Positions 20,118 to 29,726 are shown, counted from the first letter of the stretch. The stretch: DNA of 61,841 nucleotides from Trichomonas tenax (GCA_023091735.1 JALKBU010000201.1:1-61841); one strand, 5' to 3'. Notes: generated by a model not told the origin, from the sequence alone. Numbers and translations: made by a program.

Positions 20118-20753
20118 TTAAAATAACTGGCAGCAGGGTGACTTTGCACCTTTGTCCGGAGTTGCAATTATAAGAAGGTCTCTTTTCTTAGCTGGTTCTT
20201 CTTTGAGATATTTAGCACCAACAGAAACGCAAGATTGCTCTTTCTCCGAGAGTTTCTGGCAAGAATCGATAATTTCGAGCATATCTTCAATATTTCTACC
20301 GACATCAGGGTGATTTTTAGTAATGTGCATGATATATCCACTCGGGTTTATGAGTGCTGTGCCTCTAAGACAATGGCACTCTTGATCTAAGTAAAAACCG
20401 TAAGATTCGGCAACTTTGTGAGTCAAATCAGATCCAAGTGGGTACTTCAGCTGTCCAATTCCTCCCTGCTTGAGTTCTGTGCCAGCCCAAGCGTTGTGAA
20501 CGAAAACTGAATCTGTCGAGAATCCAATTATAGAACATTTCAGGTTGTTAAACCTGTCAAAATTCTTGTTGAGCTCAACGAGCTCTGTGGGACACACGAA
20601 TGTGAAATCCAATGGGGTAGAGAATAAAACGACCCAGCGGCCTTTGTAGTCAGAGAGCTTCACTGGCTTGAAGTCGAGGTCGGGCATCAGAGCCGTCATC
20701 GTGAAATCGGGGGCTTTCATGCCGACTTGCAACACACTTTGCTCAGCAGTCAT
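20118..20753 (-). CDS. 2-Cys peroxiredoxin (AhpC/TSA) with a CaaX-like tail
   Basis: 211 residues. The peroxidatic site is PLDFTFVCPTE, with Cys54 in the PxxxTxxC motif; DQECHCLRGTALINPSGY and DVGRNIEDMLEIID are also typical. Cys175 lies 121 residues after Cys54, the usual spacing to a resolving cysteine, although the surrounding VCPxxW motif is replaced by SCVSVGAKY. The enzyme reduces hydrogen peroxide and organic peroxides, important in these microaerophiles. Unusually, the protein ends CCQLF: CQLF fits a CaaX prenylation box, and the tail after the resolving cysteine is about 10 residues longer than in typical Prx1-type enzymes. Membrane targeting is an inference. Complete. Confidence 0.95.
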   Translation of the reverse strand: MTAEQSVLQVGMKAPDFTMTALMPDLDFKPVKLSDYKGRWVVLFSTPLDFTFVCPTELVELNKNFDRFNNLKCSIIGFSTDSVFVHNAWAGTELKQGGIGQLKYPLGSDLTHKVAESYGFYLDQECHCLRGTALINPSGYIMHITKNHPDVGRNIEDMLEIIDSCQKLSEKEQSCVSVGAKYLKEEPAKKRDLLIIATPDKGAKSPCCQLF

Positions 20754-21783
20754 TTTAGATAATTAGTCACTTAAAAAATATTACTATCACAAAATTTCGG
20801 AGATTATTTTCCGCTCAATCAGAGAAAATCTGGCTTTATATATCAGCAACGCATATGCAGCACGATGTTCGCGTCGCGATTCTTTATATTCTCTCAAATT
20901 GAATAATACATGGGATTTACATTATATGGCAATAAAATTTCTAATGAATAAAATTAGAAGAAATATTTATCAAAATTCCTTAATTTGTATTAATTGTTAT
21001 ATTTTTAATCCCTATAATATGCACCACCAAAACCATCAATAAAAATTGAATATTAATTCATAAATCTTGGAGAAATTAAACAAGTTTGCTTGAATTCACT
21101 TAACATCATATAAAAACTATAAATATCCTGTCAAAGGCATGAATTGATTTGTAAAATTTTGAGTTATTTGAACATTTTTCATGAAACTAAAAATTTGATG
21201 GATAATATAGTATGCTATGCTCAAATAATGAATATTATTTTTTGATTTGTATACAATTTTATAATTCTTTTACATGAAAAATTATATAAGAATCTGGAAA
21301 ATGAATCAAAATGTAATACTTACTGAATTTCAAAATCGATAAGATTAATATATATTATGTTTTAAATATAAAGTCCTTATAAAAATTTACCTTTACCATT
21401 GATTTCGAAATTTGATTTAATATCGGATTCATATTGTCGAGATCGCATGATTCTGTGACTTATATGAATCCAATCTAGAGCTGCTGCATTCTTCTTTAGT
21501 CACAAATCCAAACAAAAGGATTAATATGTTCATTATCTCAATGAATATGAACCGAAGCACAAAATCACATATGGGGTAAATATTACCATGATTGGGCAAT
21601 TGAATTACACACAGCACAATTTGCTATTAATGCTTTTTCTTTGATATTTATATTTTTAAACTCAGTTTCTTTTGCAAAAATACATTAATATTTGAGTATT
21701 ATATGCAATCTAGATTAAGGATTCATTGTTATTTTGTATTTTTATGTAAATTCCAAATAAAAGTGACTAAATTTTATTTGACG
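20754..21783. other. AT-rich intergenic DNA
   Basis: About 1 kb between divergent genes. AAGTGACTAATT lies at 20763-20774 as read toward the peroxiredoxin start, and AAAAGTGACTAAATTTT precedes the gene at 21784. No gene or RNA is seen. Confidence 0.4.
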
Positions 21784-22248
21784 ATGCTTGATATTCTTAA
21801 AGCTCTCGATGTCAACATGACTCCAGAGGAACGCTTGGAACTCCTCGGATCCCACATCGAAAAATTCAAAGAAACATTAGTTGAAATGCAGAATATAGTC
21901 AAAGAATGGCCTTTATTGCCATGCGATTCACCAAATGATAAAGTTGATATCAATTTCAAGCAATATTACCAAGCCTATGACTCATTTAAAGTTCTTCTTG
22001 CTCCATCTGATGGTGGATATGAAGAATTGGCTCAATTAAAGAGAGACGTTCAAAATTGCAGAGATGAGCTGAAATTCTCTCTGAAAAACAAATCTATTGT
22101 GGGACCACAGTCTTGCTTGGACAAAGCCAAGCGTCTCAAAGTATTATTAGAACAACAAAGAATCAAAGAATGCCAATACATTGAGATCCTCATCCACAGA
22201 TGGAGAACTGCCGCTTTGACATTTGCTAATGATTTGAATGCGAAATAA
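21784..22248 (+). CDS. Small helical protein, uncharacterised
   Basis: 154 residues from the ATG at 21784; an in-frame upstream ATG at 21703 would add 27 AT-rich-type residues and is less likely because the AAAAGTGAC motif seen before other genes falls between them. The protein appears almost wholly helical with coiled-coil texture (LELLGSHIEKFKETLVEMQNIV; CLDKAKRLKVLLEQQRIKE). I recognise no family. The texture would suit a subunit of a scaffold or tethering complex, but that is a guess. Confidence 0.65.
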   Translation: MLDILKALDVNMTPEERLELLGSHIEKFKETLVEMQNIVKEWPLLPCDSPNDKVDINFKQYYQAYDSFKVLLAPSDGGYEELAQLKRDVQNCRDELKFSLKNKSIVGPQSCLDKAKRLKVLLEQQRIKECQYIEILIHRWRTAALTFANDLNAK

Positions 22249-22615
22249 TTTTTCTCGAGACTCAAAGTGATATTATACGCCATTAACATGACATTCAATC
22301 AACTTATATATTTTCAGTCAGAGTCTGTTTATATTTAAAAATACTTTTGATTATATCTTTCATTTTGATGTTTTTACCAGCCAGCATTGAGAGTATGTAA
22401 TTCACATCCATCATATAGCAATTTTTCTCATACAAAAACGCTATACATTAAAAATGTTTCAATTTTACAAATCTTTTTAACTGAGATCTTGTTTAACTAA
22501 AAATGTATTATAATAGGCATGCATTAAATCATGAGGTGAGTGTTTTGTAATGATTTCAAAAATTGAAAATTTCAAAATATTAGATTTAATAATATAAAAC
22601 AAACAGCAAATAAAG
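22249..22615. other. Intergenic DNA between convergent genes
   Basis: About 370 bp, AT-rich, nothing specific seen. Confidence 0.35.
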
Positions 22616-23056
22616 TCATATTCTCTTTGCAGCAATTTTCCTCAGGAGCTGGTCAGTGGATGTTTTTTTAGGTTGGAATTTACGTATATTTTCTAACTTT
22701 TCGAGAAGCATATCTCTTTCCGCAGTAAGATCAGCAAACGTTTGCTTAGTGACCCTTTGTGATTCTTCCTGCTCTGCTTTCATTTTTTGAAGTCTTGTTG
22801 ATAATTTTCTTACGTTTAAAGAGATTGTTTGAAGTTCATCCCACGTGTAACTTGGTGGGACCGATATTATGACTTTGTTCTCTGTAAAATCTAGTTTTGG
22901 ATGTGGTTTTGTCTTTTTTGCTAATTCTCTTGTTGCATCTGCATACAAAGAGTCCAAATTTTCAGAAAAATCCATCATTCCCTTCAAAATACGTGTGAGA
23001 GCTTCAACATCGGCGTCAGCTGGAATCTCTATCTCCGGATTTTGAGGAATTTCCAT
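22616..23056 (-). CDS. Small coiled-coil protein, uncharacterised
   Basis: 146 residues. An acidic N-terminus (EIPQNPEIEIPADADVEAL) is followed by helices and a C-terminal coiled coil of about 50 residues (LSTRLQKMKAEQEESQRVTK through TAERDMLLEKLENIRKF), ending in a basic tail (LLRKIAAKRI). No catalytic motif and no recognisable family. Base composition and codon use match neighbouring moderately expressed genes. Convergent with the helical gene at 21784-22248. Confidence 0.65.
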   Translation of the reverse strand: MEIPQNPEIEIPADADVEALTRILKGMMDFSENLDSLYADATRELAKKTKPHPKLDFTENKVIISVPPSYTWDELQTISLNVRKLSTRLQKMKAEQEESQRVTKQTFADLTAERDMLLEKLENIRKFQPKKTSTDQLLRKIAAKRI

Positions 23057-24318
23057 CGAATAAAAATTAAACGGATTTACAAAACTTTTGAATCAAATTA
23101 CATTCAATATCTCATCATGTGAACATTTTTGAAACTTAACATTACAAAAGTATAATCACTAACACATCTAGTATCCATTCTATAAATAACACCTCTTAAA
23201 TACATTTCTGGTAAATTCAAATCCAAATTTTTATTATTAAAACATCATTATGCAATGGCTATTTAGAATGAATATATGGATGTGCGAATTAGGCACTTTT
23301 TGGCTGCGTGAACTCAACATTTTTAAGGAGCGGAAGGAGCATCCCAAGGACTCTTTATAATGCCGTTTGACCCGGAAATTATAAAAATGTACCTCATTAT
23401 TTTATCGAACCCCTATAATAAAAATCCCCTTATTATTTTCAAATTCCCCTTTTATTGAAACACATGGAATACCCTTTATAATAATTTCTCCCCCATATTA
23501 TCCCACATTTCCCCTCGATAATTAATTTAACCCCTGCGTAATTAGAGAAAAAGTGACAAAATTCATTAATAAGGTTTCGCTAAATTCGCTTAAACAGGTT
23601 TGCTAAATTCGCTAATGCGCTATATGATTTTCATATTGCACATTTCATTTAGATAATAAACAACCAAGAAAAAGCATAGATTTATCGAGAAGCTCTTGAG
23701 AAAAACTCAATTTATTATGAATAACTTTAGAGTGATACTGCAAACTATTGTGTATTAAAAATCACTCGTTTTTAGGTTCAAAAACCCAAAATTAATTTTA
23801 AATAAAATCAAATCCTCTGATTTTAGCTTTAATATTGTGAAATTATAATCACAAATACTAATGGTATATCTACCTGGTGATATTTTAGGATACAAATATA
23901 ATTCTTAAAAAAATTGTCACAACAATGTCACTTTTCAGCGCGAATTGGCAAAAATGGGCCAATTCGTTCTTCCATAATGAATATGAAAGAAGCGTATATC
24001 TACCATATAGTACTATTCAATGATAAAAGCAATTATGTTAGATTCATGATAGAAATCGAAATAGCAATATCATTTTATCTCCTATATTTATATCGTGTGG
24101 GTTTGTGTGACTACAAATTAACCATTGGATATACATTTCCTGCTATAGTATTATATGGTTCATAGAATATGAAGGTTGATTCATTACTAAACTATGAAAT
24201 ATGATTATTGTTAATTTAAGAATTGTTGTTTGGGGGTTTATAATGCAACGCAGTAATCTGTGATATACATCTAGACTTTAATCAAACAATTCAAATATGA
24301 TAATATTAAAACATCAAA
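23057..24318. other. Intergenic DNA with a C-run array
   Basis: No supported gene; the frame at 23914-24165 has no signature. Between 23392 and 23530 short CCCC tracts recur every about 20-30 bp in AT-rich spacers (listed as a repeat). GAAAAAGTGACAAAATTCATTAAT near 23546 combines two promoter-like words but has no gene after it. Confidence 0.45.
23392..23530 (-). repeat. Spaced C-run (G-run on minus strand) array
   Basis: CCCC or CCC tracts occur as ACCCCTATAA, TCCCCTTATTA, TTCCCCTTTTA, ACCCTTTATAA, TCCCCCATATTA, TCCCACA, TTTCCCCTCGATA and AACCCCTGCG. The spacing is semi-regular and the contexts look alike (CCCCT followed by TATAA-like). On the minus strand this gives at least four G-runs. 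A similar set of G-runs stands on the plus strand at 26990-27055. Confidence 0.6.
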
Positions 24319-24888
24319 TTATTTGCGTCCTATTGCAGTAATTGAAGGGAAGCAGCACATAGTTTTGTTGCATCCAGATTTAACAGTAATTTCAATTTTT
24401 GAGAATTGAATTGGAAAAGGCAAGTTTATATCAGGATAAAATTCTCCTTTCCTTGAATGCTCTGGAAAATTGATTCTATTGTTATTGTTAAAGATCGCGG
24501 CAACAGCAAATCTGTCTGGATAGCAATCTAATCCGATTGAGTTTCCAAATTTAAGTGAATAGAACTGACCAGCTGTATCGGATACAAATCCTACCTTCAT
24601 TTTTTTAATAAAAGGCGTATTAAAATAAGCATGATTGAATTTTGTATCAACAAATGAAGGTTTTACTGGCTGTAGTATTTTATTGTCATCTACAGCTTTT
24701 GTATATGGTTTGTTCGAATTTTGAATGTAATTTATGCGATTTTTAAGATTTTGGTCAAATAATCTTGCAGAATCCATTTGCTGCTGAATGGATTGAAGCC
24801 TGTTTTGTTTCATAGTGATTTTCTCTTGAAGAACTGCTATCTGACTTTGAATTAATTTCTTATCAAAACAAAGAAAGAAAACAAACAT
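24319..24888 (-). CDS. Coiled-coil protein with a beta-rich C-terminal domain, uncharacterised
   Basis: 189 residues from the ATG at 24888; the frame runs upstream only to a TTG inside a TGACATGTAAAA element, which I take to be promoter. The N-terminus is a short hydrophobic stretch (MFVFFLCFDKKL) followed by a coiled coil (IAVLQEKITMKQNRLQSIQQ). Residues about 85-189 are beta-rich (KVGFVSDTAGQFYSLKFGNS, then PIQFSKIEITVKSGC and a final TAIGRK). The order anchor, coiled coil, C-terminal beta domain recalls SUN-domain or discoidin-like proteins, but I cannot align the key residues and do not assign it. Confidence 0.6.
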   Translation of the reverse strand: MFVFFLCFDKKLIQSQIAVLQEKITMKQNRLQSIQQQMDSARLFDQNLKNRINYIQNSNKPYTKAVDDNKILQPVKPSFVDTKFNHAYFNTPFIKKMKVGFVSDTAGQFYSLKFGNSIGLDCYPDRFAVAAIFNNNNRINFPEHSRKGEFYPDINLPFPIQFSKIEITVKSGCNKTMCCFPSITAIGRK

Positions 24889-25434
24889 CAATTTGTCAAA
24901 AAATATTTTACATGTCAAAAAATATCTTCATTGTTTTTCATATTAATTACTTGGTTTCATATCAAATGTCTTAAAAAAATAATTTGGTTATAATCAACTG
25001 AATCTATTCACATCGTTCTAAATGCACAAAAATGATTTGATAAATTATATATAATTTGCAAACAAAGAAACTTAAAATATATGACTATTTGATACAGTAC
25101 TTTTAGATTACAAATTATCATTCTTTGTTATTAAAATTATCTTATAATTGTTAATATTCAGTATTTATGCTACACTAAGTCTCCTTAACACAAACTTTAA
25201 ATGTATGAAGTTGGCATCAAAGATATATTTTATCAAAGATTTAAATTCGCGTTTTACTGCTTTTTAACATAATGAACGATATTAACTAAGGATGGGCAGT
25301 TTATTTATAGATAGAATTAGTTCAGATCTCGAATAATAAAAAATCATAATCTTTCAAATTCCAATTTTAACATCAAATTCGAGCAAAATAAAGATAATAT
25401 ATATTAGAATTAGAAGAAAAAGCGCAGCAATATT
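24889..25434. other. AT-rich intergenic DNA
   Basis: About 550 bp. It contains TTTTACATGTCA at 24906-24917 next to the preceding gene's start. Nothing else is seen. Confidence 0.4.
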
Positions 25435-25480
25435 TTTGAGAGCAAAACGCGGCTTTTTTGGTTTTGGTCGGCCTTTTCTA
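25435..25480 (+). promoter_or_regulatory. Ribosomal-protein promoter elements (eL36)
   Basis: TTTGAGAGCAAAACG (25435-25449) and GGTCGGCCTTTTCTA (25466-25480) directly precede the ATG at 25481. Both words recur at the uS12 gene with nearly the same spacing, and the second also at uL29. Confidence 0.6.
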
Positions 25481-25756
25481 ATGTCTGAGGAACAGAAACA
25501 GGTAGTTCTCCCACCAAAGCGCGAGTGCGGCCTCCACTCATCTGGCAAGCGCGTTAACTTCGCCCGCAAGGTTGTCCACGAGCTTGTCGGCTGGCAGCCA
25601 TACGAGCGCCACACAATGGATCTTATCAAGATCGAGCGCCGCCGTGCTGCCCGCCAGTTCCTTAAGAAGCGCCTCGGCACACACCGCCGCGCCATGAAGA
25701 AGCTTACAAAACTCGAGGAAGTCGTTCAGGAAGAATCTCTCCACCACCACCAATAA
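25481..25756 (+). CDS. RPL36: 60S ribosomal protein L36 (eL36)
   Basis: 91 residues from the ATG at 25481; the 15 extra residues of the open frame upstream fall in the promoter motif. The core FARKVVHELVGWQPYERHTMDL matches the family pattern (V-x-E-v-x-G-f-x-P-Y-E-r-r-x-M-e-L), followed by ARQFLKKRLGTHRRAMKKL, corresponding to the KRxGTHxRAKrKr basic region. A eukaryote-specific large-subunit protein. The tail ends in HHHQ. Strong C-ending codon use. Complete. Confidence 0.95.
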   Translation: MSEEQKQVVLPPKRECGLHSSGKRVNFARKVVHELVGWQPYERHTMDLIKIERRRAARQFLKKRLGTHRRAMKKLTKLEEVVQEESLHHHQ

Positions 25757-26115
25757 ATTTAGCTTCTTATATCGTTTAAATCTCAAATATTGGTAACATT
25801 ATTTAAAATAACATACAAATGATACTATAAAATCTAAAGATATATGTTAAATTTATTATCTTACAACTAAAATAAAAGATTTTAGTTATTTCATTTTTTC
25901 CTTATCTCCAATGGCTTGCTATTGTTTGTGTTTATTTTATCAGATATTTTGATATCAAAAAATGTTTTCATATCATTAATAACAATGTCTATATTATTAA
26001 TAAATCCTTATAAGTCTTCGATGTGTTATTATAATTTGTTTTTTTGCGTTTGTTTCTCCAATATTTTAAATTGGATAAAATATTGTTCAATATGTAATGA
26101 TATAGATAAACATTT
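25757..26115. other. 3' flanks of convergent genes
   Basis: About 360 bp, very AT-rich, between the eL36 and LRR gene ends. No gene is supported; the frame at 25916-26311 is a shadow overlapping the LRR gene. Confidence 0.4.
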
Positions 26116-26943
26116 TTATTCTTCTTCTATCTTTCCGTTAACACTGAGTTCAGCCTTGACCTTATTCTTGGCATTCACCTGTTCACCATCGAGAACAGTG
26201 AGTGTTGGCAGAATCACAAGAATTGGAGGGATGTGGCTCTTATCTTCCTGGATCATTGGGTTGTTGTCAATCTTGAGATCGAAGAGGAGCGGCAACTTCT
26301 CGAGTGAGTGAAGCAAATCTGGTGTTTTGAGTTGATTATAACGAATGTTGAGGGACCAAAGATATGGAAGATCATCTTCAGCGAATTGATCAATTGTTTC
26401 AATGGAGTTGTGGCTGGCATCGATTTCACGAATTGAAGGAAGTTTTGGTAATTCTAATTTTGTGAGTAAGTTTCCTTGAAGGTTGAGAACTTGAAGAGAT
26501 GGCATTACAGCGAGGTTTAGAGCTGTGATAGAGTTGTTTGAAAGATTTAGGTTCTTGAGGAATGGAAGAGAAGGAATATCTCCAGCAGAGCTCAAGTGAT
26601 TAGAAGAAAGATCAAGTGATGTGAGTGTATTCAAAACAGGGAATCCATTAACATTCTCAAAAAGATTCGAACTAAGGTTGATTGAGTAAATAAACTTTAA
26701 TTGGCTGAGATTAGCAACTCCTTCTGAAACTTGATTCTGAGAGAGATCAATATCGACCAAATTTGGCATATATTCAAGAAATGCGAGGGATTGGATTTGA
26801 TTTTGCGAAGCAGATAATTTGCGAATTTCGTCAAGTGGTTTTTTGTTTTGTATTTCGGCGACATCCTTTCCAGAAATGTCAAGTTCGAAAACAGCCATTT
26901 CAATTCCACGCATTGATGGTGTTAACAAAGGTTTTTCCGTCAT
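26116..26943 (-). CDS. SDS22/LRRC23-like leucine-rich repeat protein
   Basis: 275 residues from the ATG at 26943; seven further residues upstream are open but begin at a non-ATG codon. About eight 22-23-residue SDS22-type LRRs cover residues 25-240 (IDLSQNQVSE, INLSSNLFENVNGFPVLNTL, LDLSSNHLSSAGDIPSL, LNLSNNSITAL, LNLQGNLLTKLELPKL, IDASHNSIETI). They are capped by ILPTLTVLDGEQVNAKN, a typical LRRcap. Such proteins act as PP1 regulators or as axonemal/radial-spoke components (LRRC23 type); trichomonads are flagellated, so an axonemal role is plausible but not shown. The start faces the transporter gene across a 160-bp divergent region. Confidence 0.85.
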   Translation of the reverse strand: MTEKPLLTPSMRGIEMAVFELDISGKDVAEIQNKKPLDEIRKLSASQNQIQSLAFLEYMPNLVDIDLSQNQVSEGVANLSQLKFIYSINLSSNLFENVNGFPVLNTLTSLDLSSNHLSSAGDIPSLPFLKNLNLSNNSITALNLAVMPSLQVLNLQGNLLTKLELPKLPSIREIDASHNSIETIDQFAEDDLPYLWSLNIRYNQLKTPDLLHSLEKLPLLFDLKIDNNPMIQEDKSHIPPILVILPTLTVLDGEQVNAKNKVKAELSVNGKIEEE

Positions 26944-27103
26944 CTTCAAAATATAACGAAACAAAAAGTGCCATTTTTATCACCTTTATAATATAGGGCT
27001 CTAAAAAATATAACAGGGGTAGTTTGAAAATGGGGGTAATAAATTTAAACAGGGGATTAAAAATGAAATATAAAAGTGACAAATAGGAATCTTATAATTT
27101 AAA
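26944..27103. promoter_or_regulatory. Divergent promoter with G-runs
   Basis: This 160-bp region separates the starts of the LRR gene (minus) and the transporter gene (plus). It contains four G-runs on the plus strand within about 60 bp (AGGGCTC, AGGGGTAG, TGGGGGTAA, AGGGGATT; 26994-27055) and AAAAGTGACAAA about 30 bp before the plus-strand ATG. A shared bidirectional control region is inferred. Confidence 0.5.
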
Positions 27104-28063
27104 ATGGCGAGTACTGTGTTTAAGACAAGATTTTGGACAGTGATAAGTATATTGTCTACGACATTACTTGTCCACTGTTTGAAATTGATAGCAAGAAGGA
27201 TCCGTTGTAAGTATGCAGCCACAGTTTCAACTTATCACTTCTTAGCCACTTGGTGCATGCTTGAACTTGCGGCATTTACAAATAACATCAGACGTACATC
27301 AAATGTTCCAATTCCAAATCGTATTTTCCTCGCTTTTCTTGTTATTATTTCCGTTTTCTTACAAAACGCGTCTCTTCAGACAAATTCACTTTCGTTCTAT
27401 CAACTCTTGAAGTCGTTCGTCATCCCGGTGATCCTCTTCCACAACATATTCGTTAGACATTTCAGACATAAGCCAATCGAATTCGTATCCATTTTGCTTA
27501 CAGCTGCGGGTGTGATCTTGATGACGATCACTGATCTCGACTACAGTATTAAAGGACTGTTTTACTCAATATTCAGCACAATTGCGACAGGATTAGCTCA
27601 ATTATTGATTGAAGACTTCCAAAGAAAGTACCAAATGAACGGAGCTGAGCTTCAGCTTGTTGTAGCGCCATACCAATTCATTATTGGAATGATTATTGCA
27701 ACAATTTTCGAAGCAACTGGTGAAGGATCATTCATGATGTACGACTTCCAACTCATAGATCTCATTTTATTACTCGTTACGTGCTTTTTGTCCATTTGGG
27801 TTAATGTCTCTTCATTCATGATTATCGGCTACACATCGCCTCTCACATTCCAAATGAAGAACAACTTGAAGGCTGTCGTTATTTTGTTTATTGCCAGGCT
27901 CATGGCTCCACTTGGTGGTGATAATTTAGTGCAGAATGTTACAACATGTATTGGTGTGTTCCTTTGCTTAGTTGGTTACTTTGTGTACTCAAATAGCAAG
28001 GCTAACCAAGTCAAAGGCACTGCACCCGACGAAATGGTTCCATTCTTAAATGAAAAGCCCTAA
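27104..28063 (+). CDS. SLC35/DMT-superfamily transporter (nucleotide-sugar or triose-phosphate type)
   Basis: 319 residues with about ten predicted transmembrane helices, the layout of SLC35/TPT proteins. Typical features are the central QNASLQTNSLSFYQLLKSFVIP segment (the N-x-S-L-x-x-x-x-V-S-f-x-Q-x-x-K-s motif of SLC35E/TPT members) and the second-half IGYTSPLTFQMKNNLKAVVI (S-p-l-T-x-x-v-x-g-x-x-K). The tail (DEMVPFLNEKP) is cytosolic. These transporters exchange nucleotide sugars or phosphorylated metabolites across Golgi or ER membranes. The substrate cannot be read from the sequence; SLC35E3-like is my closest guess. Complete. Confidence 0.85.
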   Translation: MASTVFKTRFWTVISILSTTLLVHCLKLIARRIRCKYAATVSTYHFLATWCMLELAAFTNNIRRTSNVPIPNRIFLAFLVIISVFLQNASLQTNSLSFYQLLKSFVIPVILFHNIFVRHFRHKPIEFVSILLTAAGVILMTITDLDYSIKGLFYSIFSTIATGLAQLLIEDFQRKYQMNGAELQLVVAPYQFIIGMIIATIFEATGEGSFMMYDFQLIDLILLLVTCFLSIWVNVSSFMIIGYTSPLTFQMKNNLKAVVILFIARLMAPLGGDNLVQNVTTCIGVFLCLVGYFVYSNSKANQVKGTAPDEMVPFLNEKP

Positions 28064-28240
28064 TTTTTCGGTATGTGACATAATAGAATATATACACGGA
28101 TCATATTTATCCATTGTAAACGTAGAATTGTTTATTTCAATTTTGATCTCTATTTTTCTGTTTTTCAAACGAAGACTTTTGTGATATGTTTATCAACCCT
28201 TTGGTAATTACTTGGTTTGTAATTTTTTTATTATTTATCA

Positions 28241-29689
28241 ATGTCTGTTCAAATTGGTGCCAAATTTCGATCAATTGAAGAATATGTCAAAATACAAGAA
28301 TTATACTTAAGCAAGATCGAAACCTATACAGTGTTACCCTTCTCTATACTCCAAAATGATTATTTGATGATCAAAAATTTTATTGACACAAATACAGCGG
28401 TTATATTAGACACCAATGAACTAACAAACACTAGTTTTGAGATATTGCAATATTTACCAGTCAAAATATTGATTTTTACAGCAAATAATAACGAAATTCA
28501 TTCATGGGCAAGTAAAATCCTCAAATACTTAAGCCAAGACGAAATACTGAAGATGTTCTACCTATGTGATCAACCAGAACAGTTTATTAAATTACATCAA
28601 ATATGTGACTATTCCTCAAGAATTGGTGCAGCAATATTTGCACCACAGAATCCTGAAGATTTTGACATTTGGAAAACATTACCTATTCAAGCAGTCTTCC
28701 TTACACAACAACATTTTCGAAGAAATTCAATTAAACCAGAATTCATTCCATTCATTGTTAGCATGAACATGCGCGGAGTTCCTACTATTATAGACACTGA
28801 TATTTCCAATTTTACGTTTTTATTCTTCAATGTCGGTAATATCCTTCAATCATCATATAACCAACAATCAGCGGTACCAAATACGAACTTAGTTTTAGAC
28901 CAAAACAACAAATACGAGTTGATAGAGAATGCATTTAAACAAGCAATTGAATTGAAAGGTGCAAACTGTGTAGTTACTATCATCAACACCAACAGAGGTA
29001 AATTGCTTGATATTGCACTTAAACATGGTGCAAAAAATGTTAATATCATAGAAAGCAATCATAACACGATGTTGTACTTAAAAATACGTTTAAAAAAGGA
29101 AAATTTACCAAGTGTTACTCTTTTTGAGGGTGATATTCACAACTTTCATCCTGAAACGAAATCTGATATAATTCTCACTGATATGCTCGGTGGATTTGGC
29201 GATAATGAACTCTCATATTTCATAATGAATAGAATCAAACATCTCATTCACGAACAGACAATCACAATTCCTCAAAAAATTAACAACTACTTGATTCCTG
29301 TTTCTTCTCATTATATGTATGCACAGGATGATGCAGTCGTGCGCTATAAAGATACTTATATGATTGTTGGAGAGAAAAAACTTCTAGAAGAATCAAACAA
29401 ATTCGATTTTGTTATCAACAAAGATTGCATAATTCACGGATTTCTTGGTTGTTTTGAGACAACTATATACGGAGATATTGTAGCTTCAAATTTTCCTGGA
29501 AATGAAGTTAATCCTGTTTTCTTCGCACTTCAATATCCAGTGAAAGTCAAACGTGATGAGATTGTTTCTATCATTTTTTCGAGGCGTTCTGATAATATAC
29601 GTGCTTGGTATGAGTGGTCAATGCAGTCTCCTCAATTGATGCCTATTCAAAACGCATTTGGAACCACAACATCTTTCATTCTATCATAA
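28241..29689 (+). CDS. PRMT5-family protein with altered active-site motifs
   Basis: 482 residues, shorter than human PRMT5 (637), with a compact N-terminal TIM-barrel-like part. The C-terminal half is clearly PRMT5: GGFGDNELS, TITIPQKINNYLIPVSSHYMY, CIIHGFLGCFETTIYGDI and IRAWYEWS correspond to the Rossmann-adjacent double-E loop, the beta-barrel and the WYEW C-terminus. Two hallmark motifs are changed. The SAM-binding GxGRG is NTNRG (residues 249-253). The first Glu of the double-E pair is Asp314, while the second (Glu323) is kept at the canonical nine-residue spacing. PRMT5 makes symmetric dimethylarginine on Sm proteins and histones. Whether this one is active is open; it could be a pseudoenzyme. 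Confidence 0.88.
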   Translation: MSVQIGAKFRSIEEYVKIQELYLSKIETYTVLPFSILQNDYLMIKNFIDTNTAVILDTNELTNTSFEILQYLPVKILIFTANNNEIHSWASKILKYLSQDEILKMFYLCDQPEQFIKLHQICDYSSRIGAAIFAPQNPEDFDIWKTLPIQAVFLTQQHFRRNSIKPEFIPFIVSMNMRGVPTIIDTDISNFTFLFFNVGNILQSSYNQQSAVPNTNLVLDQNNKYELIENAFKQAIELKGANCVVTIINTNRGKLLDIALKHGAKNVNIIESNHNTMLYLKIRLKKENLPSVTLFEGDIHNFHPETKSDIILTDMLGGFGDNELSYFIMNRIKHLIHEQTITIPQKINNYLIPVSSHYMYAQDDAVVRYKDTYMIVGEKKLLEESNKFDFVINKDCIIHGFLGCFETTIYGDIVASNFPGNEVNPVFFALQYPVKVKRDEIVSIIFSRRSDNIRAWYEWSMQSPQLMPIQNAFGTTTSFILS

Positions 29690-29726
29690 ATATTTGAATA
29701 ATAAAGATTATGTGTATGTATTGTAA

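Noticed and set aside
23914..24165. 83-codon ORF
   Set aside because: AT-rich translation with no signature and no initiator.
24319..24888. SUN-domain assignment for the coiled-coil gene
   Set aside because: The domain order fits, but I could not match conserved SUN residues; left as uncharacterised.
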